From: an uncultured Clostridia bacterium
GTDB lineage: Bacteria; Bacillota; Clostridia; Christensenellales; Borkfalkiaceae
Direction of reading: 5' to 3'
Assembly (NCBI GenBank): GCA_947625865.1
Contig: CANQQD010000010.1
Location: forward strand, 1-54,784
Length of the DNA stretch: 54,784 nucleotides
Part shown: in pieces, positions 14,858 to 24,716 of the stretch
Numbering within the stretch: the stretch's first letter is position 1
How the letters are laid out: each line of letters begins with the position of its first letter
Notes under the pieces: model-generated
Seen by the model: only the letters and a program-made list of their open reading frames with translations
Database searches by the model: none
What the model was told of the DNA's origin: nothing
Position numbers and translations under genes: made by a program

Positions 14858-14886
14858 TTGATAAAAGAAAATAAATGTGATATAAT
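14858..14886 (+). promoter_or_regulatory. promoter of the LRR lipoprotein gene
   Basis: TTGATA, 17-bp spacer ending TGTGA, TATAAT. The TGTGATATAAT block is shared with the MoxR-operon promoter. Confidence 0.75.
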
Positions 14887-14934
14887 AAAAATATTCAGGT
14901 AATTCAAATAATTATTCAGTTTGAGGAAGTATAA

Positions 14935-16359
14935 ATGAAACGCAAAATCATCACCGCGCTCCTTACGGGCGTAGCCGGACTTTGCCTCACCTTGGGGCTT
15001 GCCGCATGCGGCAGCGGCGGCGGAAACGCCGTACAGGGAAGCGACGTGCTCACGCCCGAACAGCTCGACCAGCTTGCGCACAAGACCGATCCGGACTATC
15101 CCGGCAATCCCGCCGATAATTCGGGGCTTACATTCCAAAAGAGCGAGGACGGCAGCTACTATACCGTCACCGGCATAAAGGAGGACGCGGAGCTCAAAGG
15201 GCTCGTTATTCCCAACTCCTTCGGCGACCTGCCCGTGACGGCAATTGCCGAGAACGCCTTCAACGGGCACACCGAGATAGAGAGCGTGAACATAGCGGGC
15301 AGCGTGACGACCATAGGCGACAGCGCGTTCAGCGCATGCACGGGCATAATGAGCGTGAGAATACCCGCGAGCGTGACTACTATAGGCAAGAGCGCGTTCA
15401 GAAGTTGCACCAATCTCAGGGCAATAATATTTGCCGAGGGCTGCACGCTTTCGGCGCTTGAGGACAGCGTGTTCGAGGGTTGCGTGGGACTTTCCGCATT
15501 TACCGTGCCCGACAGCGTAACCAAAATTTCCTATCACGCCTTTTATAACTGCTCCGCGCTTGCGGCGGTGGATATCGGCGCGGGCGTAAAGACGATAGGC
15601 GAGGGCGTGTTCCGGAGTTGCTCGGCGCTCTCCTCGGTAAATTTGCGCAGCGTTCAGACCATAGAGAGTTCGGCGTTTGCGGAGTGCTCGGCGTTAAAGC
15701 AGATAACCGTGCCCGACACCGTCGATTCGTTCGGCGAAAACGTATTTTTGCACTGCACGGCGCTTGAAAAAATGACTATTCCCTTTGTGGGAGCCACGAG
15801 GGAGCTTGCAAATCTCAAAACAACGGAGCCGTCCCGCGTCGAGACCGGGGGCGATAGCGGCATTGGCAGCGGAAGCGTGGAAAAATCGCACTTCGGATAT
15901 CTGTTCGGCGCGTCCGGGTATGCCGACAACGACCAGAAAAACGGAGACTTTGTGCCCGCTGTTCTCAAATATGTAAAGGTCACCGGCGGAAACAGGATCG
16001 CCGACAACGCGTTTATGCATATGTATAACCTTGAGACGGTCATTCTCGGCGACAGCATAACGATTATAGGGCACACCGCCTTTGGTTATTGCGAAGATAT
16101 TAAAGCCATGGTGCTGGGATCGGGGCTAACGAGTTTGGGAACAGCCGTTTTGGGATATTCTTCAAACGACGACGGCAGGGAACATAAAATTTTATACAAC
16201 GGCACCGCCGAAAGCTGGGCGTCGGTAACTATAGACCCCGGCTCTCCCGGCAATGCGGAATTTGGAAGCGGACACGTATATTTCTACAGCACGACCGAGC
16301 AGGACGCACAGCACTGGAGATATGTGGACGACATGCCCGAGGTTTACCGGGCAGCGTGA
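14935..16359 (+). CDS. BspA-type leucine-rich repeat lipoprotein
   Basis: 474 residues. Signal peptide with an LAACG lipobox (Cys at ~25). Residues ~75-290 carry about nine LRR_5 repeats of ~23 residues with the pattern ITxIGxxAFxxCxxLxxVxIPxSV, for example TTIGDSAFSACTGIMSVRIP. Two more repeats follow a linker at ~300-345 (IADNAFMHMYNLETVIL, IGHTAFGYCEDI), and the C-terminus has the LYNGTAESWASV type ending. Such proteins are surface-exposed, and some bind host matrix or other bacteria; no specific ligand can be read here. ATG 14935 has GAGGAA upstream. Confidence 0.9.
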   Translation: MKRKIITALLTGVAGLCLTLGLAACGSGGGNAVQGSDVLTPEQLDQLAHKTDPDYPGNPADNSGLTFQKSEDGSYYTVTGIKEDAELKGLVIPNSFGDLPVTAIAENAFNGHTEIESVNIAGSVTTIGDSAFSACTGIMSVRIPASVTTIGKSAFRSCTNLRAIIFAEGCTLSALEDSVFEGCVGLSAFTVPDSVTKISYHAFYNCSALAAVDIGAGVKTIGEGVFRSCSALSSVNLRSVQTIESSAFAECSALKQITVPDTVDSFGENVFLHCTALEKMTIPFVGATRELANLKTTEPSRVETGGDSGIGSGSVEKSHFGYLFGASGYADNDQKNGDFVPAVLKYVKVTGGNRIADNAFMHMYNLETVILGDSITIIGHTAFGYCEDIKAMVLGSGLTSLGTAVLGYSSNDDGREHKILYNGTAESWASVTIDPGSPGNAEFGSGHVYFYSTTEQDAQHWRYVDDMPEVYRAA

Positions 16360-17147
16360 CGCTTGCGGGTTGTCCTGCGGACAACGTTAAATACTCGCTG
16401 CGCTCGCGTTAAATACGCCTTGCAGCGCGTTAAATATGCTGCGCATTTTAAATATTTGCTGCGCAAATGTTAAATATCGGCTTCGCCGATGTGAAATATT
16501 GCACTTTGTGCAATGTTGTGGTGAAGATTATAAGAAATGGGTTTTTCTATACCCTCCACTCCTTGCCCTCTTCCGTCGCCGACGGGGGAGGGTGTCACGA
16601 AGTGACGGGTGGGAGCGCCGCCACAGGCTCTCTTCGCTCGCGTTAAATATGCTGCGCATTTTAAATATTTGCTGCGCAAATGTTAAATATCGGCTTCGCC
16701 GATGTGAAATATTGCACTTTGTGCAATGTTGTGGTGCAGATTATGAGAAATGGGTTTTTCTATACCCTCCGCTCCTTGCCCTCTTCCGTCGCCGACGGGG
16801 GAGGGTGTCACGAAGTGACGGGTGGGAGTATGCTTTTTGTTTTTTACTCCCCTCAGTCGCCTACGGCGACAGCTCCCCTCGCAAGCGAAGGGCGCCAAGG
16901 TTGGAGGGAGCGTTCGCAAGCTGTCTCACACGGCGTAAGGACACCGCCGTGTGAGAAACAGAGCCGCCAAAAATCACAAAAAATCGCGGAGCCCGCAATG
17001 GCTCCGCGATTTTTTGTGAACTTTGTTATTACGTAGTCTGCAAGCGGTTAGAAGCGAGCAGAACGAGGCGCGCGAGGATAACCTGAGGGAGTTTACTAAA
17101 TGGTAAATAACCGAAGGTTGCCGCAGCGCAACAATGTTATGCGACGC
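16360..17147. repeat. mosaic repeat island 2
   Basis: Two tandem copies (about 16425-16615 and 16648-16830) of a unit made of small hairpins (ATTTGCTGCGCAAAT, ATCGGCTTCGCCGAT, ATTGCACTTTGTGCAAT) and a CTTCCGTCGCCGACGGGGGAG module. Then come a CCCTCAGTCGC module, a TCTCACACGGCG hairpin (16924-16955), a terminator and a ~140-bp element (17027-17150) that ends at the neighbouring gene's stop codon. No gene seen. Confidence 0.75.
16976..17017. terminator. long perfect terminator hairpin
   Basis: Stem of about 20 bp, core TCGCGGAGCC / GGCTCCGCGA with flanking A and T runs and outer TCAC / GTGA pairs. Works in both directions. Confidence 0.8.
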
Positions 17148-18605
17148 TTATAATCCGCTTTCGGGAGGATAAGTCTGGTAGATTTCCCCGTTAAACACAT
17201 ACATAGCAACATTCAAGCCGTCGGCGTTTGTGCCCTCCACCTTTACCTTTATGGTGGTCTCGCCCGCCTCAAGGGCTATTTCCTGTTGGTTGACGTCGCC
17301 GTTGAACACATAATCATGTCCGTTCACCGTTATGGTCACCGTGCGCCCGCCCAGCGTTGCCGTGGTGAAGAAGAAGGTATAGGTATCCGCTTCGGTGATG
17401 CTTATTACGCCCGTGCATGACGTGGTGAATATGTTTGCCTGTACCTCGGGATAGTCCTGCTGGTCGTCTACGACATAGTAGGGGCTGAGCTTTATGGGAT
17501 GGGGAATGTCACTATCCGCCAGCTCAAAGGTGTGTTCGCCCGCGCCCGTTATCGTAAACACGAGCGGCTCGCCGTCCTCAGCCTCGAAATTGCCTATCTC
17601 TATCCCGCTTGCGGGCGCTACCACCGTCCTGCCCTTCAGGGCTATGGCGTAGCTGTCGCCCTCGCTGCCGACAATGGAGTGTATGCCCTTCTTTTGGGCT
17701 ATATACACGAGATGCATTACGGCTTCGCCGTCCTCTCCCGTCGCCGCAGGCACGGTTACGGTGTTTTCGCCCACAGCGAGCGTGTTTTCATCCGTCTTTT
17801 TAATTATTGTTACGGTCGCTCCGGGGTTAGCCTCGGTGATATACTCCCACGCGGCTACATATCCGTCGTCAACGGTGGTTTTTACGACATAGTTGCCTAC
17901 CCCTAAGTCAAATTCCGCCGTGCCCGTTCCCGCTGTAAGCGTGACCGTCCGGCTGCCGACCTCCGTCGAACCGCTGTAGATCTTTACCGTTACGCTGCCC
18001 GTGTAATCTGCGGGTGCGTTCACGGTCACGGGCAGGGGCGTTTTGTATTCGATGCCGTTTGAATGGACGCTGTCTAAAACGTCGTCCTTGCCCTCGGCAA
18101 CGACCGTGCATGTGTACAAGCCCGGGGCGAGCTTGGTGGAATCTATTTTGCTGCTCACGGTAGTTGCGCCGTAGCGCTTATACTTCGTTTCGCCTATATA
18201 GACCTGATAGTAGGACGCGCCTTCGACCTTTGCCCAGCTTATAGTGTCGTTGGAAAGGCTTATGACGGGCGCAGAAAGAACGGTAAGGGACAGGGCGTTG
18301 GACTCTCCGCTTATTGCGCCGCCCTCGCCCGTTGCCTTGACGGTGTAGGAATATTCACCGCCCGCAGACTGCGCTATCGTATAGGAGGGCTCCTCCACCG
18401 TTCCCACGGACGCGCCGTTTTCAAGCACCTCGTAGCCCGTGGCGCCCTCCACCGCTTCCCACTCGATAAGCCTGCCGTCATGGCTTATGACGGGAGAGGC
18501 GAGCGTGGGAGCGTTGTTATTGCCGCCGCATGCCGCAAGCCCCAAAGCCATGAGCGCGGCGCATACGGCGCTGAGAAAAATAATACTTGTTTTTTTGAAT
18601 TTCAT
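17148..18605 (-). CDS. lipoprotein with fibronectin-III-like domains
   Basis: 485 residues. Signal peptide with LAACGG lipobox. Residues ~35-110 and ~112-195 look like two FnIII-type modules (LIEWEAVEGATGYEVLENG and ISWAKVEGASYYQVYIG). The rest is Thr/Val-rich beta sequence with a late VTITVNGHDYVF segment. It is the last gene of the MoxR operon, 18 bp after the preceding lipoprotein gene. Its final codons (SGL-stop) coincide with the edge of a dispersed repeat, which may have supplied the present 3' end. Function unknown; likely exposed on the cell surface. Confidence 0.8.
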   Translation of the reverse strand: MKFKKTSIIFLSAVCAALMALGLAACGGNNNAPTLASPVISHDGRLIEWEAVEGATGYEVLENGASVGTVEEPSYTIAQSAGGEYSYTVKATGEGGAISGESNALSLTVLSAPVISLSNDTISWAKVEGASYYQVYIGETKYKRYGATTVSSKIDSTKLAPGLYTCTVVAEGKDDVLDSVHSNGIEYKTPLPVTVNAPADYTGSVTVKIYSGSTEVGSRTVTLTAGTGTAEFDLGVGNYVVKTTVDDGYVAAWEYITEANPGATVTIIKKTDENTLAVGENTVTVPAATGEDGEAVMHLVYIAQKKGIHSIVGSEGDSYAIALKGRTVVAPASGIEIGNFEAEDGEPLVFTITGAGEHTFELADSDIPHPIKLSPYYVVDDQQDYPEVQANIFTTSCTGVISITEADTYTFFFTTATLGGRTVTITVNGHDYVFNGDVNQQEIALEAGETTIKVKVEGTNADGLNVAMYVFNGEIYQTYPPESGL

Positions 18606-18623
18606 ATATTTACCTCTGTAGGT

Positions 18624-20090
18624 TTATTGATATATTCCGCAGGCGAACAGCCACATGTACTGCTCGGAGGCGTCCACGCCCATGATCTCGCCCACGCCGT
18701 CGCCGTCCTTGAAGAAGGGAGTTTGCGGCGAGTTCTTGGCGTATTCATACAAAAAGGTTTTCAGCTCCTCGTTCACGGGATGCGCGCCGTCGGAGTTGCA
18801 GTGACCTTCAGCCGTCTTTTCACCCGTGTCGTCGTAGCCCGTGTATTCGGAAATAAAGGAGTGATAGTCCTTGTAAAAGAACTCTGCGGTCTGATAGGTG
18901 CCGATGCCCAGCCTCAGGGGGAAGGAGTGCAGATGCCCCTCCCATTCGGGGTGGAAATAATCGCAGTGAAGGAAGGCGTCGTCCAGCGGCTCCTCGCCGA
19001 AGCCGGCATTGTAATACTCAAATATATATGTCGGCGTGGTGAGCTTAACGTAAACGGTGGCGCCGTCGTATTTTCCCGTTTCGGTGCTGTACATGTGATA
19101 AAAACCGTCGTCGCCGAGACCTATCTGCTTGCCGTAATCGTCGAGATTCACATTCGCTCCCGCAAAGCCGAAAAATTGGTCCCCCTCGTCAACGCCGTCC
19201 GCAAACGGTCCGTTGGCGGTTATTACGACCGTCTCGCCGTCGGGGTTGGTAGCCTCGCCCTGATAGGATATCGTAAAATCGACCGTGGCGGGATAGAGCT
19301 CCTCCGACACGCAGTCGGCATAGAGCCTGAACCACCATACGTTGCCCACATAATCCTTGGCGCAGTTGACCACCATTCTGAAATTCTTGGTGAACGTGGA
19401 AGCGGAGCCGCCGCTGTCACAGTCCTCGTAATCGGACATGTTGATGTAGGCTGAGGAGCCGGAATATCTTACTAACTTGGGGTTTATCTCGTTGGCGGAG
19501 ACGTCCACCCACGACTCGACGTAGTAGAGCCCGGGCTGCTTGGGGTCGAACCTGTACCAGAGCCCCTCGTCCTTTTTGCTTACCGTCGCGCGGTAGGTGC
19601 CCGTCTGCGTCATTACTATGGCGTCCTGATAGGGCTCGGTGCCCTTGCGCCCGCCGCTCGGACTGATTATGGGCAGGAGTTCTACGTTCACGTTCCTGCG
19701 GTTGTTGTTGGAATAGATGCCGTTGGGGTCGTAGGTGTAGCCCTTGGGGATATTGGAGAGAGTCACGCGGAAATCGCCGTCCATTCCCGAATGTGAAGCA
19801 ACGCCCAGCGTGTTGAACTCCGCCTCGTAGCTGTAGCCGTCGTCGCCGACCCAGCGCGCCCTTATATTCTGGTCGGGCGTGGGGGTGTAGGGCTTTCCGC
19901 CCTCGATGAGGCTCACCGTGAAGGTGTAGCCCTCCTCGGGAGTCTCGGGCCCGGGATCGGTGCCCGGGTCGTCCGGATTTACGTCCACGTCCGGATCGGT
20001 ATATATGGGCGGCGTATATACGCCGTTGCAGCCCGCGCAGAACACGGCTGCGAGAATTGCGCAAATAGTTATGACCAGAAGCTTTTTCAT
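18624..20090 (-). CDS. lipoprotein of the MoxR operon, unknown function
   Basis: 488 residues. Lipobox FCAGC (Cys at ~20), then an Asp/Pro-rich linker (TDPDVDVNPDDPGTDPG), then a beta-rich body. There are several acidic and aromatic patches (for example EWEGHLHSFPLRLG) but no family I recognise. It overlaps the upstream VWA gene by 4 bp, so its synthesis is coupled to that of the VWA protein. It could be an extracytoplasmic partner of the VWA domains. Confidence 0.75.
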   Translation of the reverse strand: MKKLLVITICAILAAVFCAGCNGVYTPPIYTDPDVDVNPDDPGTDPGPETPEEGYTFTVSLIEGGKPYTPTPDQNIRARWVGDDGYSYEAEFNTLGVASHSGMDGDFRVTLSNIPKGYTYDPNGIYSNNNRRNVNVELLPIISPSGGRKGTEPYQDAIVMTQTGTYRATVSKKDEGLWYRFDPKQPGLYYVESWVDVSANEINPKLVRYSGSSAYINMSDYEDCDSGGSASTFTKNFRMVVNCAKDYVGNVWWFRLYADCVSEELYPATVDFTISYQGEATNPDGETVVITANGPFADGVDEGDQFFGFAGANVNLDDYGKQIGLGDDGFYHMYSTETGKYDGATVYVKLTTPTYIFEYYNAGFGEEPLDDAFLHCDYFHPEWEGHLHSFPLRLGIGTYQTAEFFYKDYHSFISEYTGYDDTGEKTAEGHCNSDGAHPVNEELKTFLYEYAKNSPQTPFFKDGDGVGEIMGVDASEQYMWLFACGIYQ

Positions 20091-22879
20091 GTCTTTTCAC
20101 CTCCGCTCTTTCTGAAGGCGCCGAAGAAGCTTACGACATCGTTCCACTTGAGCTTGCGGACCACTATATCCGCCACATAGAGGGCAACGCAGATTATAAG
20201 AAGAGGTATTGTGAGCGCGATGGCGTAGGTGCCCATCTCCTGCTCCTTATTTACGAGCTCGAGCTCGCCGTTGACGCTGACCTCGCCCCTGCCGTTAAGC
20301 GCCCTGTAGAGCACCGACGGATCGTAGGAGGCAAATTCGTTGTATTCGTCCGTATAGGGTATGCTTATCCTTCTCGATACGGAGTAGGCCATGTCGTAGT
20401 AGTTGTAGGTTACCGAAATATCGTATTCGCCCGCTTCGGCGCTGGCGAAGTCATAGTAATAGTAGTATTGGTTGAACGCGAAGCTTTCATTTATTTTTTC
20501 GCCGCCCGGCTTGGTTATTTCCACCGTCGCCGTGGCGTTGAAGCGGGTGGTGGCGGGCACTAAGCGAACGCTCGTGTAGCCCTCCCCCTTCTCCACGCTG
20601 AACACGAAGGGATAATTGAATTTCTCTTCGGGAAGCCCCGTTTCGAGGACGTTGTTCAGGAATATCCCGTCCACGCCCGCGCTGCTCCAGTTCTTTACCC
20701 AATCGCCGGCAAATCTGCTCGTAAAGGAGTTGACCTTGCCGTTGCCGTAGTCCCAATAGCTGTAGAGGGGCACCGCCCTTGCCGAGGAGTTTTCGGTTTT
20801 TTTGTACTCCGCCTGCAAAACGGTGGTGGCGCTCGCCTTCTGCCTCGAAAGCATGAAGCCCGAGATCTGGGGGATAGCCCTTACGTCGATATCCCCGAGC
20901 ACCTCGTCCGAGCCGCGGTTCACGCGGACGTTGGATTCGCGCTCGGAGGAGAATTCCACCTCGTCGTCGGCTATCTGCGAGAAGAGCTCGTCGCTCAGGT
21001 TCTCGCTGTTGTCGGACTCATAGTAATTGCCGCCGCCCGCAGCCGCTATGGCTTCAAGCAACTGCCCGTGCTCGGCGAGACCGTTCTGCTTTCTGCCGAC
21101 GTCGAACACGGAGGTGGCTATCTGCGCGGCGTACATTTCGGTCACCACCTTTACGGGGTTGTTCTGGTGGCTCTCCTCCCTTTCGTCCTCGAAGGTCGCG
21201 CCGTCGGAAATCAGCATGACCTGCGTCTGGCTGTATGAGGGCACGAGATCCTTTATTACATCATACGCGCTTCTGAGTCCGCTTCCTATCATTGTGCCCT
21301 GCTGCACGGCGAGACCGTTTATGGCCTGCGTGACTATCGCCTGGTTGGAGGCGTCGGTGGGCTGGACGACGAGCCGCGCGTCGCCGTAGAACGTGACCAC
21401 GCAGATCTGGTCGCCCTCCGAGAGGAGCCCCGCAAGACGGGTGGCTACCTGTTTTGCCACGAAAAAGTGCGAGTTGTAATTCATGCTGTACGAGGAGTCG
21501 ATGACTATCGCATAGAGGCGGCTGTCGTCGCTCTTGCCGTACTGCACGGGGAGCATACTGCCGAGCGCGGCAAGATTTTCGTCGTCGCTCTCCTGTATGC
21601 CGAGGTTGCCGTAGGTCGTCAGCGTTTTACCGAAGGTGGATACGACCGTGTCGAGGTTGTTTATGAACTCGCCCGCGCTCAGAAAATCGGTTATGTCAAC
21701 GTCGGCGAGAATTATTTCGTCGTAGTTTGCAAGCTCCTCCACCGTCCACGGCACGTCCCTTACGTCTATATATCCGTTGTCCCTGTCCATTCCCGACAGG
21801 AAGTCGTATATGTGGACTTTGTCGTTGCCGGCATAGCTGTTCACAAGTTCGCCTTTCCTTTCGAGACGGATGTTTGAAGCGTTTTCATACAGATCTATAT
21901 TGCATCTGCCGCCGTATTTTTCGAGAATAGCCGTGGCCGTGCCCCAGTCGCCCGTGACGGCGAGGATATTAATGCTGTCCGAAACGACCTGTCTGAAGGT
22001 ATATGTGTTGTTCCTGTCGCTCTTGTCCTCGGGCGCGGAAAGGGTCAGCTCATAGTCGAAAACGCCCGCCGCGTCCGTGTCGAGGCGCACAGCCACCGCG
22101 TTTGCGCCCGCCGTGAGTTCGGGAGCGCTGCTGCGGCAGAGCTCGCCGTTCTTATAGAGGTTGAGCGTGGCTTCGTCCGTATCATAGCTGGACTCCACCG
22201 TGACCGTGGCTATCTCCTCCCTGCCCTTGTAGGCGGTGTTGGTATATTCCACGTCCGTTATCTGCACCTCGCGCACCTCTTCGGAGATGTTGTCGTCGAG
22301 GTATATGGCGTCCACGCGCACGTTCTGCGCTTCGAGGGCGTCCACCGCGCGGCGGATGGCATAGGTATCGCTCTGGTCGGTCTGCTTTGCGTCGGTTATG
22401 AGCACCACGCGCTTTATTACGCCGTCGTCGAACAGTTCGCCGGTGTATTCGAGGGCTTCGGCTATATTGGTCTGGCTGTTGTCGACCTGCGCCGTTTTGA
22501 CGCTGGGGATATCGGACTGCTTTACGGGCTCCGAAACTACCTCGCAGTCGTTGCCGAAGCACACGAGCCCAATCCTGGAATTTTTGGGGAGCTTTAAATT
22601 TTTGATATAGATATCCACCGTGTCGAGGTTCTTGTCCGCCGAATAGGATACGTCGGCGACCACATAGACCTGAGTCTCCGTCAAAACGGCTGTAAAGGTA
22701 GTGCCCGCCGCGGCAAAGGCGATGAGCACAGCCATAATAAGGTGCATGGCTATGGAAGCTATGTTATGGCCGTTTCTGTTCTCCTTCCGCACCGAGATGA
22801 AGAAGGGCACGAGGAATACGAGGGCGAGCGGAGCTGCAATGAGCAGCATCCAGACATTATCGAAGCTGATATTGTTCAT
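20087..22879 (-). CDS. large membrane protein with two VWA domains (BatA/BatB-like)
   Basis: About 930 residues. Two N-terminal membrane segments (residues ~8-28 and ~43-63) precede a first VWA-like domain with DVSYSA, then a central receiver-like segment, then a second VWA domain with the MIDAS motif DSSYSM at about residue 465. A C-terminal membrane helix (TYAIALTIPLLIICVALYVADIV) is followed by a short basic tail. VWA domains with MIDAS sites bind metal-dependent protein ligands and are regular partners of MoxR ATPases. ATG 22879 (MNNISFDN) has GGGGTG upstream and is preferred over 22906. It overlaps the upstream gene's 3' end by 23 bp. Two MIDAS-type domains in one chain is notable. Confidence 0.8.
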   Translation of the reverse strand: MNNISFDNVWMLLIAAPLALVFLVPFFISVRKENRNGHNIASIAMHLIMAVLIAFAAAGTTFTAVLTETQVYVVADVSYSADKNLDTVDIYIKNLKLPKNSRIGLVCFGNDCEVVSEPVKQSDIPSVKTAQVDNSQTNIAEALEYTGELFDDGVIKRVVLITDAKQTDQSDTYAIRRAVDALEAQNVRVDAIYLDDNISEEVREVQITDVEYTNTAYKGREEIATVTVESSYDTDEATLNLYKNGELCRSSAPELTAGANAVAVRLDTDAAGVFDYELTLSAPEDKSDRNNTYTFRQVVSDSINILAVTGDWGTATAILEKYGGRCNIDLYENASNIRLERKGELVNSYAGNDKVHIYDFLSGMDRDNGYIDVRDVPWTVEELANYDEIILADVDITDFLSAGEFINNLDTVVSTFGKTLTTYGNLGIQESDDENLAALGSMLPVQYGKSDDSRLYAIVIDSSYSMNYNSHFFVAKQVATRLAGLLSEGDQICVVTFYGDARLVVQPTDASNQAIVTQAINGLAVQQGTMIGSGLRSAYDVIKDLVPSYSQTQVMLISDGATFEDEREESHQNNPVKVVTEMYAAQIATSVFDVGRKQNGLAEHGQLLEAIAAAGGGNYYESDNSENLSDELFSQIADDEVEFSSERESNVRVNRGSDEVLGDIDVRAIPQISGFMLSRQKASATTVLQAEYKKTENSSARAVPLYSYWDYGNGKVNSFTSRFAGDWVKNWSSAGVDGIFLNNVLETGLPEEKFNYPFVFSVEKGEGYTSVRLVPATTRFNATATVEITKPGGEKINESFAFNQYYYYYDFASAEAGEYDISVTYNYYDMAYSVSRRISIPYTDEYNEFASYDPSVLYRALNGRGEVSVNGELELVNKEQEMGTYAIALTIPLLIICVALYVADIVVRKLKWNDVVSFFGAFRKSGGEKT

Positions 22880-24716
22880 AGCAATACACCCCGTAATCCG
22901 CCGCAACTACCACGGCGAGAATTATAAATATTATCATAAGATCGTCATATACGCCCGGCAGACCCCCGCTTTCGGGAGCGCCGGAGATGAGAAACGCCTC
23001 TTCCTCGGCGACAGGCGCGCGCTCCTCCTCGGGCAGAGCCGCAAACACGTTTATCTCGCGCTCGGTGCCGTCGGTCATGGTAAGATATATCTTGTATGCC
23101 CCGACCTCGGTGAGCTCGTACTCGCTCACCGTGGTATTGGTGTCGGGATAGCTCTCCTTGCCGAAAGGGGAAACTATTTTAATGCTGTTGCAACCCGCTA
23201 TCATGTTCACCTGAAGTATGTCGCCGCAGACATAGGACGTTGCGTCGACGACCTCGGGAAAGGAATAGTTCATGAGGTTGCTTATGAGAGTCACGCAGTC
23301 CATGGAGAGCGTGAACGACGCCGAATCGCGCATGCTGAAAGCGAGCACGACCTCGCGGTTGCCGTATGCGTTGGCGCCCGAAAATATGAGCGGGCTGCCG
23401 TCGCAGGTGGCGTATATGGTGAAGTCGCCGCCGCCCGTGCCCAGCTTTACATATTTTTTAATGAGAAAGTCCTTTTCCTTTACGCCCGAAAGCACCTTCT
23501 GCACAGTGGTCTTGGTGGACGTGGAATACTTTGCCGCGTCCCTCGCGTCGACGTCCGTCTGGAAGCTGAAATTCGCGCCCTCGGGGCTCTTGTCGGGATT
23601 TACAAACCACACCGCCGCGTCCCTCGGCGTTTTGTCGGGCACGGTGTTTTCGAATATATACAGCCCGTAGCCTATATTCCCGTCGTACGCCGCGTACTCC
23701 TCGGGCGTCATTACGTCGAGCTGGGTCGCGCCCGCCGCGGAGAGAGCCGCGCGCAGGTATATGGGACCGTCCGAAACGAGAAGAGTGCGGGACATGTTCT
23801 CGTGCTTTACGTTGTAAATCGTGACAGAGTTGTCAAGGGGGAGGTCGTCTGCGTCCCTTATCCTGAGCTCGAAGGAGGAGAAATCGTTCATCTCTATTCT
23901 GAAATCGAACGCCTGCTTCTTTCCGGGGACAAGGTCGACGGTTTTTTCGGCATATGCCTCGTCTTCGCCGTCGAAGCACAGCTCGACGGTGACCGTGGCT
24001 GCGCTGCCGTACGTGGCGGCATTGCCGTTGATCTCGAGATAGCCGTCGGCTTTAAAGGCATAATCCACGTCCGATATGGCGTAGTTTTCGGAGCCGCCGT
24101 TGACGTTTATTATGTTCACGTTGCTGCTCTCGGAGTATATTTTATCGGTCACGAGATAGGTCAGCGCGCGAGGGTTTTCGTTGAAGTACTTCTGAGCCTC
24201 CACGAGCGCGTCGCCAAGACCCACGGCTTTGAAGCCGCGCTCGAGTTCGTCCACCGCCTCTATGGCAAGCTCCTTGTCGTTGTAGCCCTCGAAGATGGTC
24301 TCGGTGGTGTTGCCCGCATAGATAAGGGTGTATGTGCTGCCCTTGACAGAGCTGCCTATAATATCCTTTATCTTCTCCCTGCCCGCGTCGAAGCGGGTGG
24401 AGCCGTCCTGCACTATGTTCATGCTGCCCGAGCCGTCCAGCACAAAGCAATACGCCTCGGCTGCGCCCGGCAGAGTGAATACGGGATGCGCCACGACGAG
24501 CGCTATCAGAATAACGGCGAGGATCTGGAGTATGAGGCTCAGAATACCCGTAAGCCTGTTTATGGGGATGCGGCGCCTTAAAAATCTTTCGCTGAGCGTC
24601 CAGAGATATGTGGAGGCTATCGTCTGCTCGGTGTATCTGTTCTTGATTATATATATCAATATCAGCACGGGTATGCCGAGGAGCGCCAGAAATCCCAAGG
24701 GATATAAAAAGGTCAT
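22857..24716 (-). CDS. BatA-like VWA membrane protein
   Basis: 619 residues. The N-terminal ~80 residues match the BatA N-terminal region (FLYPLGFLALLGIPVLILIYI, then a second helix LTGILSLILQILAVILIAL). A VWA domain follows with MIDAS motif DGSGSM at about residue 93. The long beta-rich middle ends in a C-terminal membrane helix (YDDLMIIFIILAVVVAADYGVY). Bat proteins act with MoxR and DUF58 proteins in envelope stress or complex assembly in other bacteria; the exact job is unknown. It overlaps the DUF58 gene by 4 bp. Confidence 0.85.
   Translation of the reverse strand: MTFLYPLGFLALLGIPVLILIYIIKNRYTEQTIASTYLWTLSERFLRRRIPINRLTGILSLILQILAVILIALVVAHPVFTLPGAAEAYCFVLDGSGSMNIVQDGSTRFDAGREKIKDIIGSSVKGSTYTLIYAGNTTETIFEGYNDKELAIEAVDELERGFKAVGLGDALVEAQKYFNENPRALTYLVTDKIYSESSNVNIINVNGGSENYAISDVDYAFKADGYLEINGNAATYGSAATVTVELCFDGEDEAYAEKTVDLVPGKKQAFDFRIEMNDFSSFELRIRDADDLPLDNSVTIYNVKHENMSRTLLVSDGPIYLRAALSAAGATQLDVMTPEEYAAYDGNIGYGLYIFENTVPDKTPRDAAVWFVNPDKSPEGANFSFQTDVDARDAAKYSTSTKTTVQKVLSGVKEKDFLIKKYVKLGTGGGDFTIYATCDGSPLIFSGANAYGNREVVLAFSMRDSASFTLSMDCVTLISNLMNYSFPEVVDATSYVCGDILQVNMIAGCNSIKIVSPFGKESYPDTNTTVSEYELTEVGAYKIYLTMTDGTEREINVFAALPEEERAPVAEEEAFLISGAPESGGLPGVYDDLMIIFIILAVVVAADYGVYCYEQYQLR

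Noticed and set aside
22701-24581. Long open frame on the plus strand (626 codons) opposite the VWA genes
   Set aside because: It lies antisense to two well-supported overlapping VWA genes. Long antisense frames are expected from the GC-rich codon pattern, and no domain is seen.
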